From the NCBI GenBank assembly GCA_019638355.1, contig JAHBTY010000001.1, positions 1,116,001 to 1,180,000 of the forward strand: a DNA stretch of 64,000 nucleotides. Direction: 5' to 3'. Each line of letters begins with the position of its first letter. The stretch's first letter is position 1. Of the stretch, positions 18,027 to 26,405 are shown in pieces. The notes below the pieces were generated by a model. The model worked only from the letters and a program-made list of their open reading frames with translations, made no database searches and was not told the DNA's origin. The translations under genes were made by a program, and so were the position numbers. This DNA comes from Cyclobacteriaceae bacterium. Its GTDB lineage: Bacteria > Bacteroidota > Bacteroidia > Cytophagales > Cyclobacteriaceae.

Positions 18027-19013
18027 ATGCCAAACATGGATTACAATATCCTTATCCATAAATACTTGACCGGTGAAATTTCACCGCAAGACAAGAAGCT
18101 TCTGGAAGAATGGCTTGCTGCGTCTGAGGAGAATCAGCAGATATTTGATGAACTCAAACAGATCTGGGAAAGTGCCGATGACGAAGAAGAAGAAATGGCG
18201 GATCACACTTTTCAGGAAGAAATGGAAAAGCTGGAAAGTGCCGTTCAGGATTCAGTCAACCAGGACAAGCTGATAAGAAGATACCAACGAACAAGCCGGA
18301 TCAGAAATCTTGTGCTTCTCGCTGTTGTGGTGGTTGCAGGTGCTTTCGCTGCTACGCTCTACTTTAAAGAAACCCCCGTGAATTCCTTGAGCTTTTCAAA
18401 TACCGAAAATAACTTGCTCGTCTTACCAGATAGTTCCAGGGTTCTCTTGAACAGGAATTCGTCCCTTACATTTAATAGTGGTGAGACCATAAGAGAGGCA
18501 ATCCTCCATGGTGAGGCCTTGTTTGAAGTGAAAGAAGAAACAAGACCGTTCACTGTTTCAACAGGTGGAGTATCGGTGAGGGTTGTGGGCACTTCTTTCA
18601 TAGTGAAGTCTTATGCAGATTCTACGGTTCAGGTAACTGTTATTTCAGGCAAAGTCAAAGTGCAATTTAACAATCAAGAGACAACGCTTGTCCCTGGTCA
18701 GAAATCCTTAACAACGCATTCCGGGACATTAACAAAGTCTGTTAATGATGACCCCAACTTCAATTCTTGGTACACACGAAAATTGGAGTTTAAGAATACC
18801 GAATTGGAAACAGTCCTCAAACTCGTGGAAGAACTATATCAGGTAACCTTCCGGGTCAACGAGAAAAAAATACTGGGCTGTCGCTTTACTGGAAAATTTG
18901 ATAACACCCGACTGGAGGATGTTTTGAAAACACTTGCCTTTAGTCTGGATATAGAATTCACTTCACAGCTTGGAAACTACTACCAGGTTTCCGGCTCTGG
19001 TTGTGTGCCATGA
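18027..19013 (+). CDS. FecR-family anti-sigma factor
   Basis: 328 residues. The N-terminal cytoplasmic anti-sigma region (ILIHKYLTGEISPQDKKLLEEWLAASEENQQIFDELKQIW) is typical of Bacteroidota FecR proteins. One membrane helix is at about 92-112 (RNLVLLAVVVVAGAFAATLYF). The periplasmic FecR domain contains LPDSSRVLLNRNSSLTF, ALFEVKEETRPFTVSTGGVSVRVVGTSFIV and SGKVKV, and the C-terminal STN-like DUF4974 region contains LEFKNTELETVLKLVEELYQVTFRV and GCRFTGKFDNTRLEDVLKTLAFSLDIEF. It holds the sigma factor inactive until a periplasmic signal arrives. The next gene encodes a separate STN/barrel protein that is the likely signal source. Confidence 0.92.
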   Translation: MPNMDYNILIHKYLTGEISPQDKKLLEEWLAASEENQQIFDELKQIWESADDEEEEMADHTFQEEMEKLESAVQDSVNQDKLIRRYQRTSRIRNLVLLAVVVVAGAFAATLYFKETPVNSLSFSNTENNLLVLPDSSRVLLNRNSSLTFNSGETIREAILHGEALFEVKEETRPFTVSTGGVSVRVVGTSFIVKSYADSTVQVTVISGKVKVQFNNQETTLVPGQKSLTTHSGTLTKSVNDDPNFNSWYTRKLEFKNTELETVLKLVEELYQVTFRVNEKKILGCRFTGKFDNTRLEDVLKTLAFSLDIEFTSQLGNYYQVSGSGCVP

Positions 19014-19026
19014 AAACTATTTACCT

Positions 19027-20238
19027 ATGCGGATACTTTTACTGACACTCTCACTTTCCGGAACATTGACATTGTATGCACAGGTTGACCTTACAAAAAG
19101 AATCTCAATTGACGTCAACCATGTACGGCTGGATAAACTTTTCGAGATGCTGGAAAGCCAGCACGGAGTGATCATTTCTTTTGGTATTGATAACCTGCCC
19201 TCAGACCTTACCATAAGTCTATCTGCAAAGGACAAATCCATTTATGAAATACTGCAAATGATCTGTACGCAAGCGGGACTCATTTATCAGATCATCGACA
19301 ACGCCATTGTATTTAAACACGCACGGCCTACGAACGTATCGAGAACAGGACGTGGTCCGGATTCCAGCAGTATATCCTTTACACCAAACGGAGATTCAAC
19401 TATTCAATCACAAGCAGACAGCATAGCGAAAGTTATCGTTAGCATACCCACGACTGCGCAGCCCATGGACTCGTCACAAGATTCTTTGCAATCCCCAGAT
19501 CAAACAAATTATCATAAGCCCAAAGACTCTACGCATCAAGTGGTCAACCAATTCAAAGACGTTGAGCTTGCTCCGGTTCCCTCATTATTTTCAACGGCAA
19601 AAAAGAAATCTCGGGTCGGCTTGTATGGAGCAGGTGTATTTTTCAGTTATGCAGTGGATTATAACCGTTTTCAATTCTTAGATCGGGACATCGCCTTTCA
19701 ACAATATGAAGTGGATTGGAATCACAGCCTAAGCACGGGAGGATATGTTATTGTTTCTTCAAAGCTTTATGTCTCGCTGGGCGTTGGGTATGCGACAAAA
19801 GATTTTATTTTGAACTATCATTATCGTGTCCTTGACCCAGATGATCCCTTTCCAATACCGGACAAGACCAAAGTAGAAATTCGGTACCTGGAAGTACCCC
19901 TGACCATTGGTTACGGGATACTCAACAAAAGAAAATACTCGCTATGCATTGCTGCTGGTTTCTATCCGTCTTACCTGATTGAGAAAAGTGAACGTACCAC
20001 CTACCTCAACAACGGCAATCCATCAACAAGTTATTTCGTCAATGCAAATCGTTCTACCATCTACAGCGGCACGATTGGGTTTATTGCACATTATTCGATT
20101 GGCAATAGCTGCGGAATCTTTATTGAACCCGGATACCTGTACTTCATCGGTGCCGTCAATAAAAATGCGATGCAAGCAAACTCATCCCTTTACAGGATAA
20201 AGACCGGAATTCAATTCTCACTGTTTCGAAAAAAATAA
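19027..20238 (+). CDS. STN-domain outer-membrane beta-barrel protein
   Basis: About 403 residues from the ATG at 19027 (MRILLLTLSLSGTLTLYAQ, a signal peptide); an upstream in-frame ATG at 18970 lies inside fecR. Residues ~22-100 form an STN (secretin/TonB N-terminal) domain (RISIDVNHVRLDKLFEMLESQHGVIISFG, LSAKDKSIYEILQMICTQAGLIYQIIDNAIVF). A low-complexity Ser/Gln/Asp linker (~100-190) follows, then a PorT-like beta-barrel region ending in a C-terminal strand (LYRIKTGIQFSLFRKK). STN domains usually pass signals to FecR proteins. It is not a full TonB-dependent transporter: no plug is seen. It is placed directly after fecR, so it probably acts as the sensor. Confidence 0.8.
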   Translation: MRILLLTLSLSGTLTLYAQVDLTKRISIDVNHVRLDKLFEMLESQHGVIISFGIDNLPSDLTISLSAKDKSIYEILQMICTQAGLIYQIIDNAIVFKHARPTNVSRTGRGPDSSSISFTPNGDSTIQSQADSIAKVIVSIPTTAQPMDSSQDSLQSPDQTNYHKPKDSTHQVVNQFKDVELAPVPSLFSTAKKKSRVGLYGAGVFFSYAVDYNRFQFLDRDIAFQQYEVDWNHSLSTGGYVIVSSKLYVSLGVGYATKDFILNYHYRVLDPDDPFPIPDKTKVEIRYLEVPLTIGYGILNKRKYSLCIAAGFYPSYLIEKSERTTYLNNGNPSTSYFVNANRSTIYSGTIGFIAHYSIGNSCGIFIEPGYLYFIGAVNKNAMQANSSLYRIKTGIQFSLFRKK

Positions 20239-20249
20239 CCCCCGTTCCT

Positions 20250-20903
20250 ATGAAAACAATTTTACTATTGCTGGTGCTGCAATCTGTTTCGATGATTCAA
20301 AGTATGGCGCTAAGTGTTACGATCAATCAGACCGGCACAGGTGCAAATTCTTGTTCGCGTTCACTGGCAGCAGTCGTTAGTGGAGGTTCCGGCAGTTATG
20401 CTTACACATGGTCTATTGTTACGCCCGCCATCGCCTGGCCAACTACCAATGGAGTTGCCAATGTTAGTCTCGCGTTGAACCAAACTGCAGACGTGAACGT
20501 GTCCGTACAAGACTTGAATACTAATCAGATGACTTCAACTACTGTAACGGTGTACCGTGTGTTAACGGGAAGTTTCGATACGTTTATACCTAATCTTATT
20601 ACACCGAATGGCGATGGCTATAATGACAATTGGATCGTCACCGATTCAGGTAAAAACTATAGCCCGATTAATGCATACAGTTATACGCTTACCATCAAGA
20701 ACGCAAGCAACGTTCAGGTGTTTGCTGCCAGTGCTACAGTCTCTGCAAATCACTTGGGAGTCATCGGTGGCGACATAAACTGGAACGCGAGGGTGAATGG
20801 ATCGGGTAGCATTGTTCCTACAGGCGTATACACCTACCAACTCACGCTTGTGAATTGCTCGCAGTCCACAGCTTACAACGGACAACTGAATGTCCTTTAT
20901 TGA
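20250..20903 (+). CDS. Secreted protein with CHU_C-like (T9SS type B) C-terminal domain
   Basis: 217 residues with a signal peptide (about 1-22). The first half is an Ig/PKD-like strand set (SGGSGSYAYTWSIVTP). The second half has FIPNLITPNGDGYNDNWIV and PTGVYTYQLTLVN, the hallmarks of the gliding-motility-associated C-terminal domain used as a type IX secretion signal. The usual basic end is replaced by AYNGQLNVLY. It is probably exported by T9SS and held at the cell surface. It sits 11 bp after the STN/barrel gene, so it looks like the surface component of this sensing block. Its ligand is unknown. Confidence 0.72.
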   Translation: MKTILLLLVLQSVSMIQSMALSVTINQTGTGANSCSRSLAAVVSGGSGSYAYTWSIVTPAIAWPTTNGVANVSLALNQTADVNVSVQDLNTNQMTSTTVTVYRVLTGSFDTFIPNLITPNGDGYNDNWIVTDSGKNYSPINAYSYTLTIKNASNVQVFAASATVSANHLGVIGGDINWNARVNGSGSIVPTGVYTYQLTLVNCSQSTAYNGQLNVLY

Positions 20904-20924
20904 TTGAACGATTTGCACCTTGAT

Positions 20925-20953
20925 GGTAGGGTGATCGATGCTATTTGTGTAAT
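20925..20953 (+). promoter_or_regulatory. Candidate ECF promoter, copy 3 (upstream of rteC-like gene)
   Basis: GGTAGGGT at 20925-20932, 14 nt, GTGTAAT at 20947-20953, located 63 bp before the rteC-like ATG at 21016. It matches copy 2 in both boxes, in the spacing, and in the preceding CCTTGAT. This places the RteC regulator under probable control of the upstream sigma factor. Confidence 0.65.
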
Positions 20954-21015
20954 GGAAGTACAAGAACACCCGGATTCCTTCCGCGTGTGCGGCTCATTAC
21001 TTTCATCGATCATGC

Positions 21016-22200
21016 ATGAATGCAGTGCTAAAATATGAACTGGAGAAGTTGGAGCATGTCATTACCAACGAACTACTCGCTGTACGTGAGCAAGGAGTTC
21101 ATATCACGCTTGATCAATTGGAGTCATGTAAAAATATTCTGCGTGATGAGACGGACAGAATTAAAAAGAAGTTTGTTCACGAGATATATGCTTTTGAGGA
21201 TGAACGCCACTTAGAGCGGCACATTCAATTACATCAGCAGGAACTGATTCGCTTGATGGATCAGTTGGCAAAGGTCATGGATAGCACCAATGATGATCAA
21301 TACTATCACGAACTCCATAGGCTTGCATGTACGGCCGTTGAAGAACTACTGACCTTCATTGAGCGGCACTTCACTAAATACTTTGATCAGGACACGAAGG
21401 CACCAGAAAGCTATATCACATTGGCCGGTAGCGACATTGTCAAAACGTATGGAGAGCTTCAGGATCATCTTACTCAGTTAAAGGCTGATGCTCTCCTTAT
21501 TGACCTGGTCTTATATCCCATGAAGAAATTCATCGAGACCATCCCCACCGGGCAAATCACCTACCGGAAGATTATTTACATGAAGGAAATTCAAAAGGAG
21601 ATACAACGTATAATCACCTTCAGGAAAGATGAAAACAGTATTGATGATTCCCTTCGCGCTGAATTGCTTTACCTGAACTATAACACCATTAAATACTTCC
21701 GCTACTATACCAATTATGTTGTTGCGCAGTTGGAAACGGTCGATTCATCATCCGGTAGAATTGAACGACTTTCCTATTTTCTAAAGATGGTGAACCAGAC
21801 TCAGGTGAAACCCGGTGTGGGTTATAACCGGACTATTCATTCGTTAAAAGAGCAATTAGCAGAGTGGATTGCTGAAGAAGTTTTCTATCTGGAAAAGATG
21901 CATAAGCTAAACGAGAAAAATGCTGCGGGCACGGCACTGGCGGAAGACTTTAAATTGAAAACCGAGATGTCTGTTTCTCAACTCGCCTATTTACTGCGGG
22001 TGTTTATCGAAACAAAATTCATCAACAACAAGAACGTATCTGATCTGATCCGTTTCTTTTCCCGATTCTTCCAAACTAAAAGACTGGAAAGTATTTCGTA
22101 TGAAAGTTTCCGCGTACGCTATTACAATACGGAAGATGGAACCAAACGGAGCGTTCGAAATATGCTCTTGCTCATGGTTGACTACATAAACAAGAACTAA
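21016..22200 (+). CDS. RteC-family regulator of conjugative element excision/transfer
   Basis: 394 residues, predicted largely helical. The C-terminal third (MSVSQLAYLLRVFIETKFINNKNVSDLIRFFSRFFQTKRLESISYESFRVRYYNTEDGTKRSVRNMLLLMVDYI) is the RteC signature. In CTnDOT, RteC is a DNA-binding activator of the excision operon; that role is inferred here from family and from the transfer genes further right. The start ATG at 21016 is preceded by an alternative out-of-frame ATG at 21012. A lipoprotein gene follows immediately (stop and next ATG 2 bp apart), and the pair ends at a terminator at 22678. Confidence 0.85.
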   Translation: MNAVLKYELEKLEHVITNELLAVREQGVHITLDQLESCKNILRDETDRIKKKFVHEIYAFEDERHLERHIQLHQQELIRLMDQLAKVMDSTNDDQYYHELHRLACTAVEELLTFIERHFTKYFDQDTKAPESYITLAGSDIVKTYGELQDHLTQLKADALLIDLVLYPMKKFIETIPTGQITYRKIIYMKEIQKEIQRIITFRKDENSIDDSLRAELLYLNYNTIKYFRYYTNYVVAQLETVDSSSGRIERLSYFLKMVNQTQVKPGVGYNRTIHSLKEQLAEWIAEEVFYLEKMHKLNEKNAAGTALAEDFKLKTEMSVSQLAYLLRVFIETKFINNKNVSDLIRFFSRFFQTKRLESISYESFRVRYYNTEDGTKRSVRNMLLLMVDYINKN

Positions 22201-22201
22201 C

Positions 22202-22633
22202 ATGACACGACAGATTTTCTTATCATTCGTACTGATCATTCTTTTTCAAGCCTGTTCAAAAAAAGAAGTGACGCCAGAACAGATCGTTGGGCGATATGTC
22301 AAAGAGGTGGAGTTTGAAGTACCGCACCCATTCACTGATCGCAAGTTGGGTATGGGCAAGATACGCGATACCATTTTCATTTTCCCCAAACAGAACGGAT
22401 ACGAGATCGTCAATAACAAGTGGCGGCAGAATGATTACGATACGCTGGGATGGCAAAATCTGCAACTGGAGGACAATCACCCAATGCCAACTTATAGGGC
22501 TACGTTTGACCCTACGGACAGCACCCTCAACTCCGAATTATCCGGTTTATTTTTATCTTTGAAACTTGATCTGGTGAATAATCGCCTTCGAAAGGGAAAA
22601 AGTGAACGCAATGTTTATGTGAGGATCAATTGA
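22202..22633 (+). CDS. Small lipoprotein of unknown function
   Basis: 143 residues. A lipoprotein signal (MTRQIFLSFVLIILFQACSKKE; Cys at 18) is followed by VTPEQIVGRYVKEVEFEVPHPFTDRKLGMGKIRDTIFIFPKQNGYEIVNNKWRQNDYD and beta-rich sequence reminiscent of small lipocalin-like lipoproteins on Bacteroidota mobile elements. It is translationally close-coupled to the RteC gene. No function can be assigned; it could be an entry-exclusion-type surface protein, which is only a guess from genomic position. Confidence 0.6.
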   Translation: MTRQIFLSFVLIILFQACSKKEVTPEQIVGRYVKEVEFEVPHPFTDRKLGMGKIRDTIFIFPKQNGYEIVNNKWRQNDYDTLGWQNLQLEDNHPMPTYRATFDPTDSTLNSELSGLFLSLKLDLVNNRLRKGKSERNVYVRIN

Positions 22634-22677
22634 AGGCGGCATTAAAAATAAGATTCAGGGGAGCCCAAACTTGGATA

Positions 22678-22715
22678 AGGCAGGATGATCGAAAGATTTC
22701 CTGCCTGTTTTTTTT
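22678..22715 (+). terminator. Rho-independent terminator after rteC/lipoprotein operon
   Basis: Perfect 8-bp stem AGGCAGGA (22678-22685) with TCCTGCCT (22699-22706), 13-nt loop, followed within 2 nt by eight T residues. It ends rightward transcription 45 bp after the lipoprotein stop. Confidence 0.85.
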
Positions 22716-22902
22716 GCACCAAGTTCGGCCTTTCCGCTGACTCCTGTTGGGAGACTACGGCATAAACGCTCAACCCTTCCCGCACTTCCATTTATTCCGT
22801 TTCCTCCCACCATGAGCGCACAAGGATTTCATCCCTTGTGCTGTCATCGTAAAGACCAGTGTAGTCGCGCATAAAAAATGTTCAACTTAAACATGATGCG
22901 TT

Positions 22903-23238
22903 ATGATAGACTACATCGAATTAGTAACAACAACACCTGTAGATGAACCTTGTGCACAGGTAGGAATGGAAGACTACATGAACCAAGCAAGGCTTGAAGC
23001 GCGTACCTACATAGCACAGTTGCAACGCGTGTATGGCGCACCTCCGGTTGGAGCTCACTTCAAGATCATTCGTTGTCCTCATGATTTTGGCACGTACCTC
23101 GACATCCGGTTTTACTATGATGACGAAGATCAACGGCACGTGGCTTACATGGATAATATCGAACAAGGTTGTGAGCGATGGGATGAAGTTGCTCTGGCAG
23201 AACTGGAAAAACAAGGCTATTGCTTGCTGCACAGCTGA
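22903..23238 (+). CDS. Conserved-looking small acidic protein, unknown function
   Basis: 111 residues, soluble, acidic. Contains PPVGAHFKIIRCPHDFGTYLDIRFYYDDEDQRHVAYMDNIEQGCERWDEVALAELEKQGY, which looks like a compact alpha/beta fold with a Cys-Pro-His-Asp segment. Proteins of this appearance occur in Bacteroidota mobile regions, but I cannot name a family. It has its own ~270-bp upstream region with the preceding terminator, so it is a separate transcription unit. Confidence 0.55.
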   Translation: MIDYIELVTTTPVDEPCAQVGMEDYMNQARLEARTYIAQLQRVYGAPPVGAHFKIIRCPHDFGTYLDIRFYYDDEDQRHVAYMDNIEQGCERWDEVALAELEKQGYCLLHS

Positions 23239-23342
23239 GTTGTCTCAGAATCGAAGTAACAGGAGTTTATTTCAATCTCCTGCTACTTCATTTATTGTAG
23301 AGAAGCCGGGACTCGTATTGGGTTTTATTATCTTGCCATGAC

Positions 23343-23681
23343 ATGAGAGAAGAGGAAAACACATCCGTAGATGAGAAAAAACAAACACCTGATACGATTG
23401 ACAGAATCCGTATGCTAAGAAACGATCTGATCAAGAGTTTGCTGGTTGATGAAAATCTGCTGAAGTATCTTTTTGAAAGACATGGTCTGCCGGATGTTTC
23501 CAAAGTAAGACTGGAATTTATAAAGCGCTCACTTCAAACGTTGCTCATTTCTCCGGTCGATCTGGCGCACTACGGTCAAATGATACTGGAGATGAGAAAA
23601 GATAATGGGACTCTACCAGAAAATTACCAGACGCTTTTCTATCAGGATATTGACAAGACGATTAAGAGTTTTGTGTATTGA
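23343..23681 (+). CDS. Small helical protein, unknown function
   Basis: 112 residues, charged and helical (IDRIRMLRNDLIKSLLVDENLLKYLFERHGLPDVSKVRLEFIKRSLQTLLISPVDLAHYGQMILEMRKDN). No signal peptide or membrane segment and no recognised family. It lies rightward of the 111-residue protein and converges with the CBASS-like operon, whose last gene ends at 23717. Confidence 0.5.
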   Translation: MREEENTSVDEKKQTPDTIDRIRMLRNDLIKSLLVDENLLKYLFERHGLPDVSKVRLEFIKRSLQTLLISPVDLAHYGQMILEMRKDNGTLPENYQTLFYQDIDKTIKSFVY

Positions 23682-23716
23682 GATTATGCTGAACAACAGC
23701 ATTATTTGTTTTGCTT

Positions 23717-24424
23717 TTACTTTACGCCTGAAGCCAACATCGCCTGCATTGGATAGAGCCGTTTGAAAATATTTGAATTGACAAGTTGCATAATGAAGTA
23801 TCGCAATTCCTCGTCTGTGAACTTGATGACTGTCCGATATGCTTCCCGATGACACCTGCGGTATTTCTCTTTGCTCCCGCAAAAGCAATTTTCAGTCCGG
23901 CTTGGCTCAATACGTTTAGCAACGTGTGATATCAATTCATAAAGTCTGAGCAGATCCTTTGTCTTAAACAAGTCAAAGAAGAATTCAAGTTCTCCTAACA
24001 AACCGTGTGATCTCTCCTGAAGAAAGTACCCATGCTTCTCCCTGAATAGCTGATTGAAGAAATACGGCTTAACTTCTTTCTCGATGAAGACCTGAAGGGT
24101 GATGCCCGCTTTACAAAGAAGGATTTCCTCAGGTTGATTTTTTACACAGCAATGACCATCACTTTCAAATATATGCCAATCAATATTGCGCGGAATTCTT
24201 CCACCCGTTTCAAAGACAAATGGAAACCGATAAGGATATTCTTCGACCGCATGAATCTCGATGAAATAACTTCCATGTTTTACACCTTCAGCGTCTATGA
24301 GTTCAAGCTCTCCGGCAACAATGGGCTTCCCATCCTGTTCAAGAAATGACAGGCTGGGAAACGCATCGCTGATCTGAATTGCCTCCGCTCTGAAAAGTGA
24401 TATGCCATCAACTACTTCGCCCAT
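23717..24424 (-). CDS. CBASS E2-like protein fused to a SEC-C zinc motif
   Basis: 235 residues. Residues ~1-120 resemble a prokaryotic E2/UBC fold: EEYPYRFPFVFETGGRIPRNIDWHIFESDGHCCV has the order of an E2 active-site region (YPF..P..F, then His, DG, Cys), with Cys92 or Cys93 as the likely catalytic residue. Residues ~176-195 are a SEC-C motif (Cys180, Cys182, Cys191, His192), a zinc-binding module. In type II-short CBASS an E2 without an E1 or JAB peptidase modifies the CD-NTase. The gene overlaps the CD-NTase stop by 13 bp, so translation is coupled. The SEC-C fusion is unusual in my experience. Confidence 0.75.
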   Translation of the reverse strand: MGEVVDGISLFRAEAIQISDAFPSLSFLEQDGKPIVAGELELIDAEGVKHGSYFIEIHAVEEYPYRFPFVFETGGRIPRNIDWHIFESDGHCCVKNQPEEILLCKAGITLQVFIEKEVKPYFFNQLFREKHGYFLQERSHGLLGELEFFFDLFKTKDLLRLYELISHVAKRIEPSRTENCFCGSKEKYRRCHREAYRTVIKFTDEELRYFIMQLVNSNIFKRLYPMQAMLASGVK

Positions 24425-25353
24425 GGTCTTGAGGTAGCCGCACCCGTGGCGATCCCGATAGATGACAATCGGTTTTCATCTTGGTCTTCACCTTCCGGAA
24501 AACGTTCACCAAGATGCTTTCTCCAAAGCTTACTGGCCTTTAATTGATTGGGTTCCTTTAAGGCCTTGTCTGCATCTTCAATAAACTCATCAAGGGCCGT
24601 GAGGAAATTCTTTTCGCGTTCCGATGTGTAGTCAGCAAACAGGTCGTCCTTTGGGGTGACCGGAACAAAACATTCAAACTTTGCATCTAAAGCCTTTTTG
24701 ATTTCCTTGAGCGTATCGCGAAGCGTGATGTCTTCACGTTCATTGTAAACGATTTTTGCTTTTGCATTGGCAGCAAGAATGGTCATGGCAATTCCACTTG
24801 GCATCTTGTTGCGCTTGTGGTCGCACCATGCTTTGAGATCCTTCACATTATTGACAAGCATACCGTTCTTGTCCTTTCGTGCATTGAACCAGTCCACCAT
24901 CGCTTTTGGGTCGCTGTCTTCAAAGCCGTTATCTTTCACGGCAAGCTGATACTCCTGTCCATCTACCTTATAGTAAACAGGCATATCGATTTCATAATCG
25001 CTGGTGAAAATATTGCGGATACATTTCTTACGATGTTCAGGTTCTGTATCGGTGTATCCGTTAACAGCATCCTTCACCCATTGCTGAAGGGTGGTTGCGG
25101 TCACATCCGGTTCACGCATGAAATAAACTCCATCATCCAAGTCACAGATGTCATCTTTGGTACGAATCGGGGTTTTCATCTTGTCAGAGCCCTGAACATA
25201 AAACTTGGGACTATATCCAGGATGCTTCTCTTTAAAATCCTTTCTGATACGGTCGCGAAGTCCTTTCTTGGAGGTCATCATACGCTCCTTCTTCTTTGCC
25301 GGGATGGATATCTCCTCCTGGAACTTTTTAAATAAGTCATTACAGTTAGCCAT
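24412..25353 (-). CDS. CD-NTase (CBASS cyclic-oligonucleotide synthase)
   Basis: 313 residues with the nucleotidyltransferase signature: Gly55-Ser56 after YVQ, metal-binding Asp71 and Asp73 in CDLDDGVYF, and the third acidic residue Asp123 in YEIDMPVYY. The rest is helical with AWCDHKRNKMPSGIAMTILAA and PVTPKDDLF, typical of DncV/CD-NTase core proteins. On phage infection such enzymes make cyclic di- or trinucleotides that switch on the effector, here the patatin encoded next door. The C-terminus reads ATSRPWAK; CD-NTase tails are the E2 substrate in related systems. Operon order and spacing (5 bp after the phospholipase) support the role. The product nucleotide is unknown. Confidence 0.88.
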   Translation of the reverse strand: MANCNDLFKKFQEEISIPAKKKERMMTSKKGLRDRIRKDFKEKHPGYSPKFYVQGSDKMKTPIRTKDDICDLDDGVYFMREPDVTATTLQQWVKDAVNGYTDTEPEHRKKCIRNIFTSDYEIDMPVYYKVDGQEYQLAVKDNGFEDSDPKAMVDWFNARKDKNGMLVNNVKDLKAWCDHKRNKMPSGIAMTILAANAKAKIVYNEREDITLRDTLKEIKKALDAKFECFVPVTPKDDLFADYTSEREKNFLTALDEFIEDADKALKEPNQLKASKLWRKHLGERFPEGEDQDENRLSSIGIATGAATSRPWAK

Positions 25354-25358
25354 ATTGT

Positions 25359-26402
25359 TTACAGTTGTTTTACAGGTTTAAAATCTTCCTTCTTCTCGGT
25401 GAGAAACTGTTTCCATATTTCCGCACCATGTTCTTTATAGCTGTTGAGCGCAATGGCTTCCAGCTTCATAAGTTTCTGGGGATCGGTCTCATCGAGTTTG
25501 ATGTCTTCATTGTTGCCGAAGTAATGTTGTATGCGCTTGTAGTAGAACTTTGGCAGTTCCCCTTCGCCAACACCATTGTTGAGAAACTTGACGAGGTTAT
25601 CTGTGTTCTGGGATTGCGCACTGAACATCAGATCTACCAGCCGCACCTTCTTGTTCCCCCAATACCAGAAGCCAAAGCCCTTTTCGGTTTTGTGCTCGGT
25701 AAAGACTTTGTGTCCTGTTCCAAGTGAGAGAACGCGGATATCAGCAAGCGGTACACCGAGCGTATTGTGTGCTTCCACAATGCCTATGTGTGTTGGATTA
25801 TTGGCTATCACGCCACCATCAATATTCATATTGACTTCCACCAGATTAGCGGAATCAACCGGAGTATAGGTAAATGAATGAGGTGGAAAGAATACGGGAG
25901 CCGCAGCGGTGGAGAGTGCCACATGATGCGCAGGGATCTGGTAATCCCTGAAAAGCTTATCGTGATGTGCTGTCTTATATACGTTAGCTTTACCGGAAGC
26001 CGAGTTGTATGTAGGAATACATACACGGGTTTTCGCGTGACCGAGTCTCGTATCTCCGTTGCTGGAATATTTGGCAAAGGTTTCCTTCAGTAAATCGTGA
26101 AGAAAATCATTGGAATACATAGACCGAAACAGGCCGAACCGGAGTGCTTTCTTCTTGAAAATATTCGAAGCATTATCCCGATACAATTTTAGAATGTCCT
26201 GTGCTGGCATCCCCAGGGCAAGACCAATAGCAATAATCCCACCCGTGGACGTACCGCAGATCAGGTCGAAATAGTCACACAGCCTGGAGCCATTGCCATT
26301 TCTTGCAAGTTCTTCTTCCATTTCGCAGAGTAGCCGGGTCGGAAACATGCCCCGTATGCCACCGCCATCAATCGACAGAATTTTGAATGACCTTTTTTCC
26401 AT
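25359..26402 (-). CDS. capV: Patatin-like phospholipase, CBASS effector (CapV-like)
   Basis: 347 residues. The oxyanion motif DGGGIRG lies at residues 12-18, the nucleophile elbow GTSTGG at 50-55 (Ser52), and the catalytic Asp of the dyad in IDGGVIANNP near residue 195. These define a bacterial patatin. In CBASS, CapV is triggered by the cyclic nucleotide of the CD-NTase and degrades the inner membrane, killing the infected cell. It is 3 bp downstream of the HNH gene and 5 bp upstream of the CD-NTase gene, in a tight four-gene operon. The role is assigned from family and context. Confidence 0.88.
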   Translation of the reverse strand: MEKRSFKILSIDGGGIRGMFPTRLLCEMEEELARNGNGSRLCDYFDLICGTSTGGIIAIGLALGMPAQDILKLYRDNASNIFKKKALRFGLFRSMYSNDFLHDLLKETFAKYSSNGDTRLGHAKTRVCIPTYNSASGKANVYKTAHHDKLFRDYQIPAHHVALSTAAAPVFFPPHSFTYTPVDSANLVEVNMNIDGGVIANNPTHIGIVEAHNTLGVPLADIRVLSLGTGHKVFTEHKTEKGFGFWYWGNKKVRLVDLMFSAQSQNTDNLVKFLNNGVGEGELPKFYYKRIQHYFGNNEDIKLDETDPQKLMKLEAIALNSYKEHGAEIWKQFLTEKKEDFKPVKQL

Positions 26403-26405
26403 CGT

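Noticed and set aside
18970-19026. Upstream start for the STN/barrel protein
   Set aside because: It is within fecR, and the signal peptide begins at the ATG at 19027.
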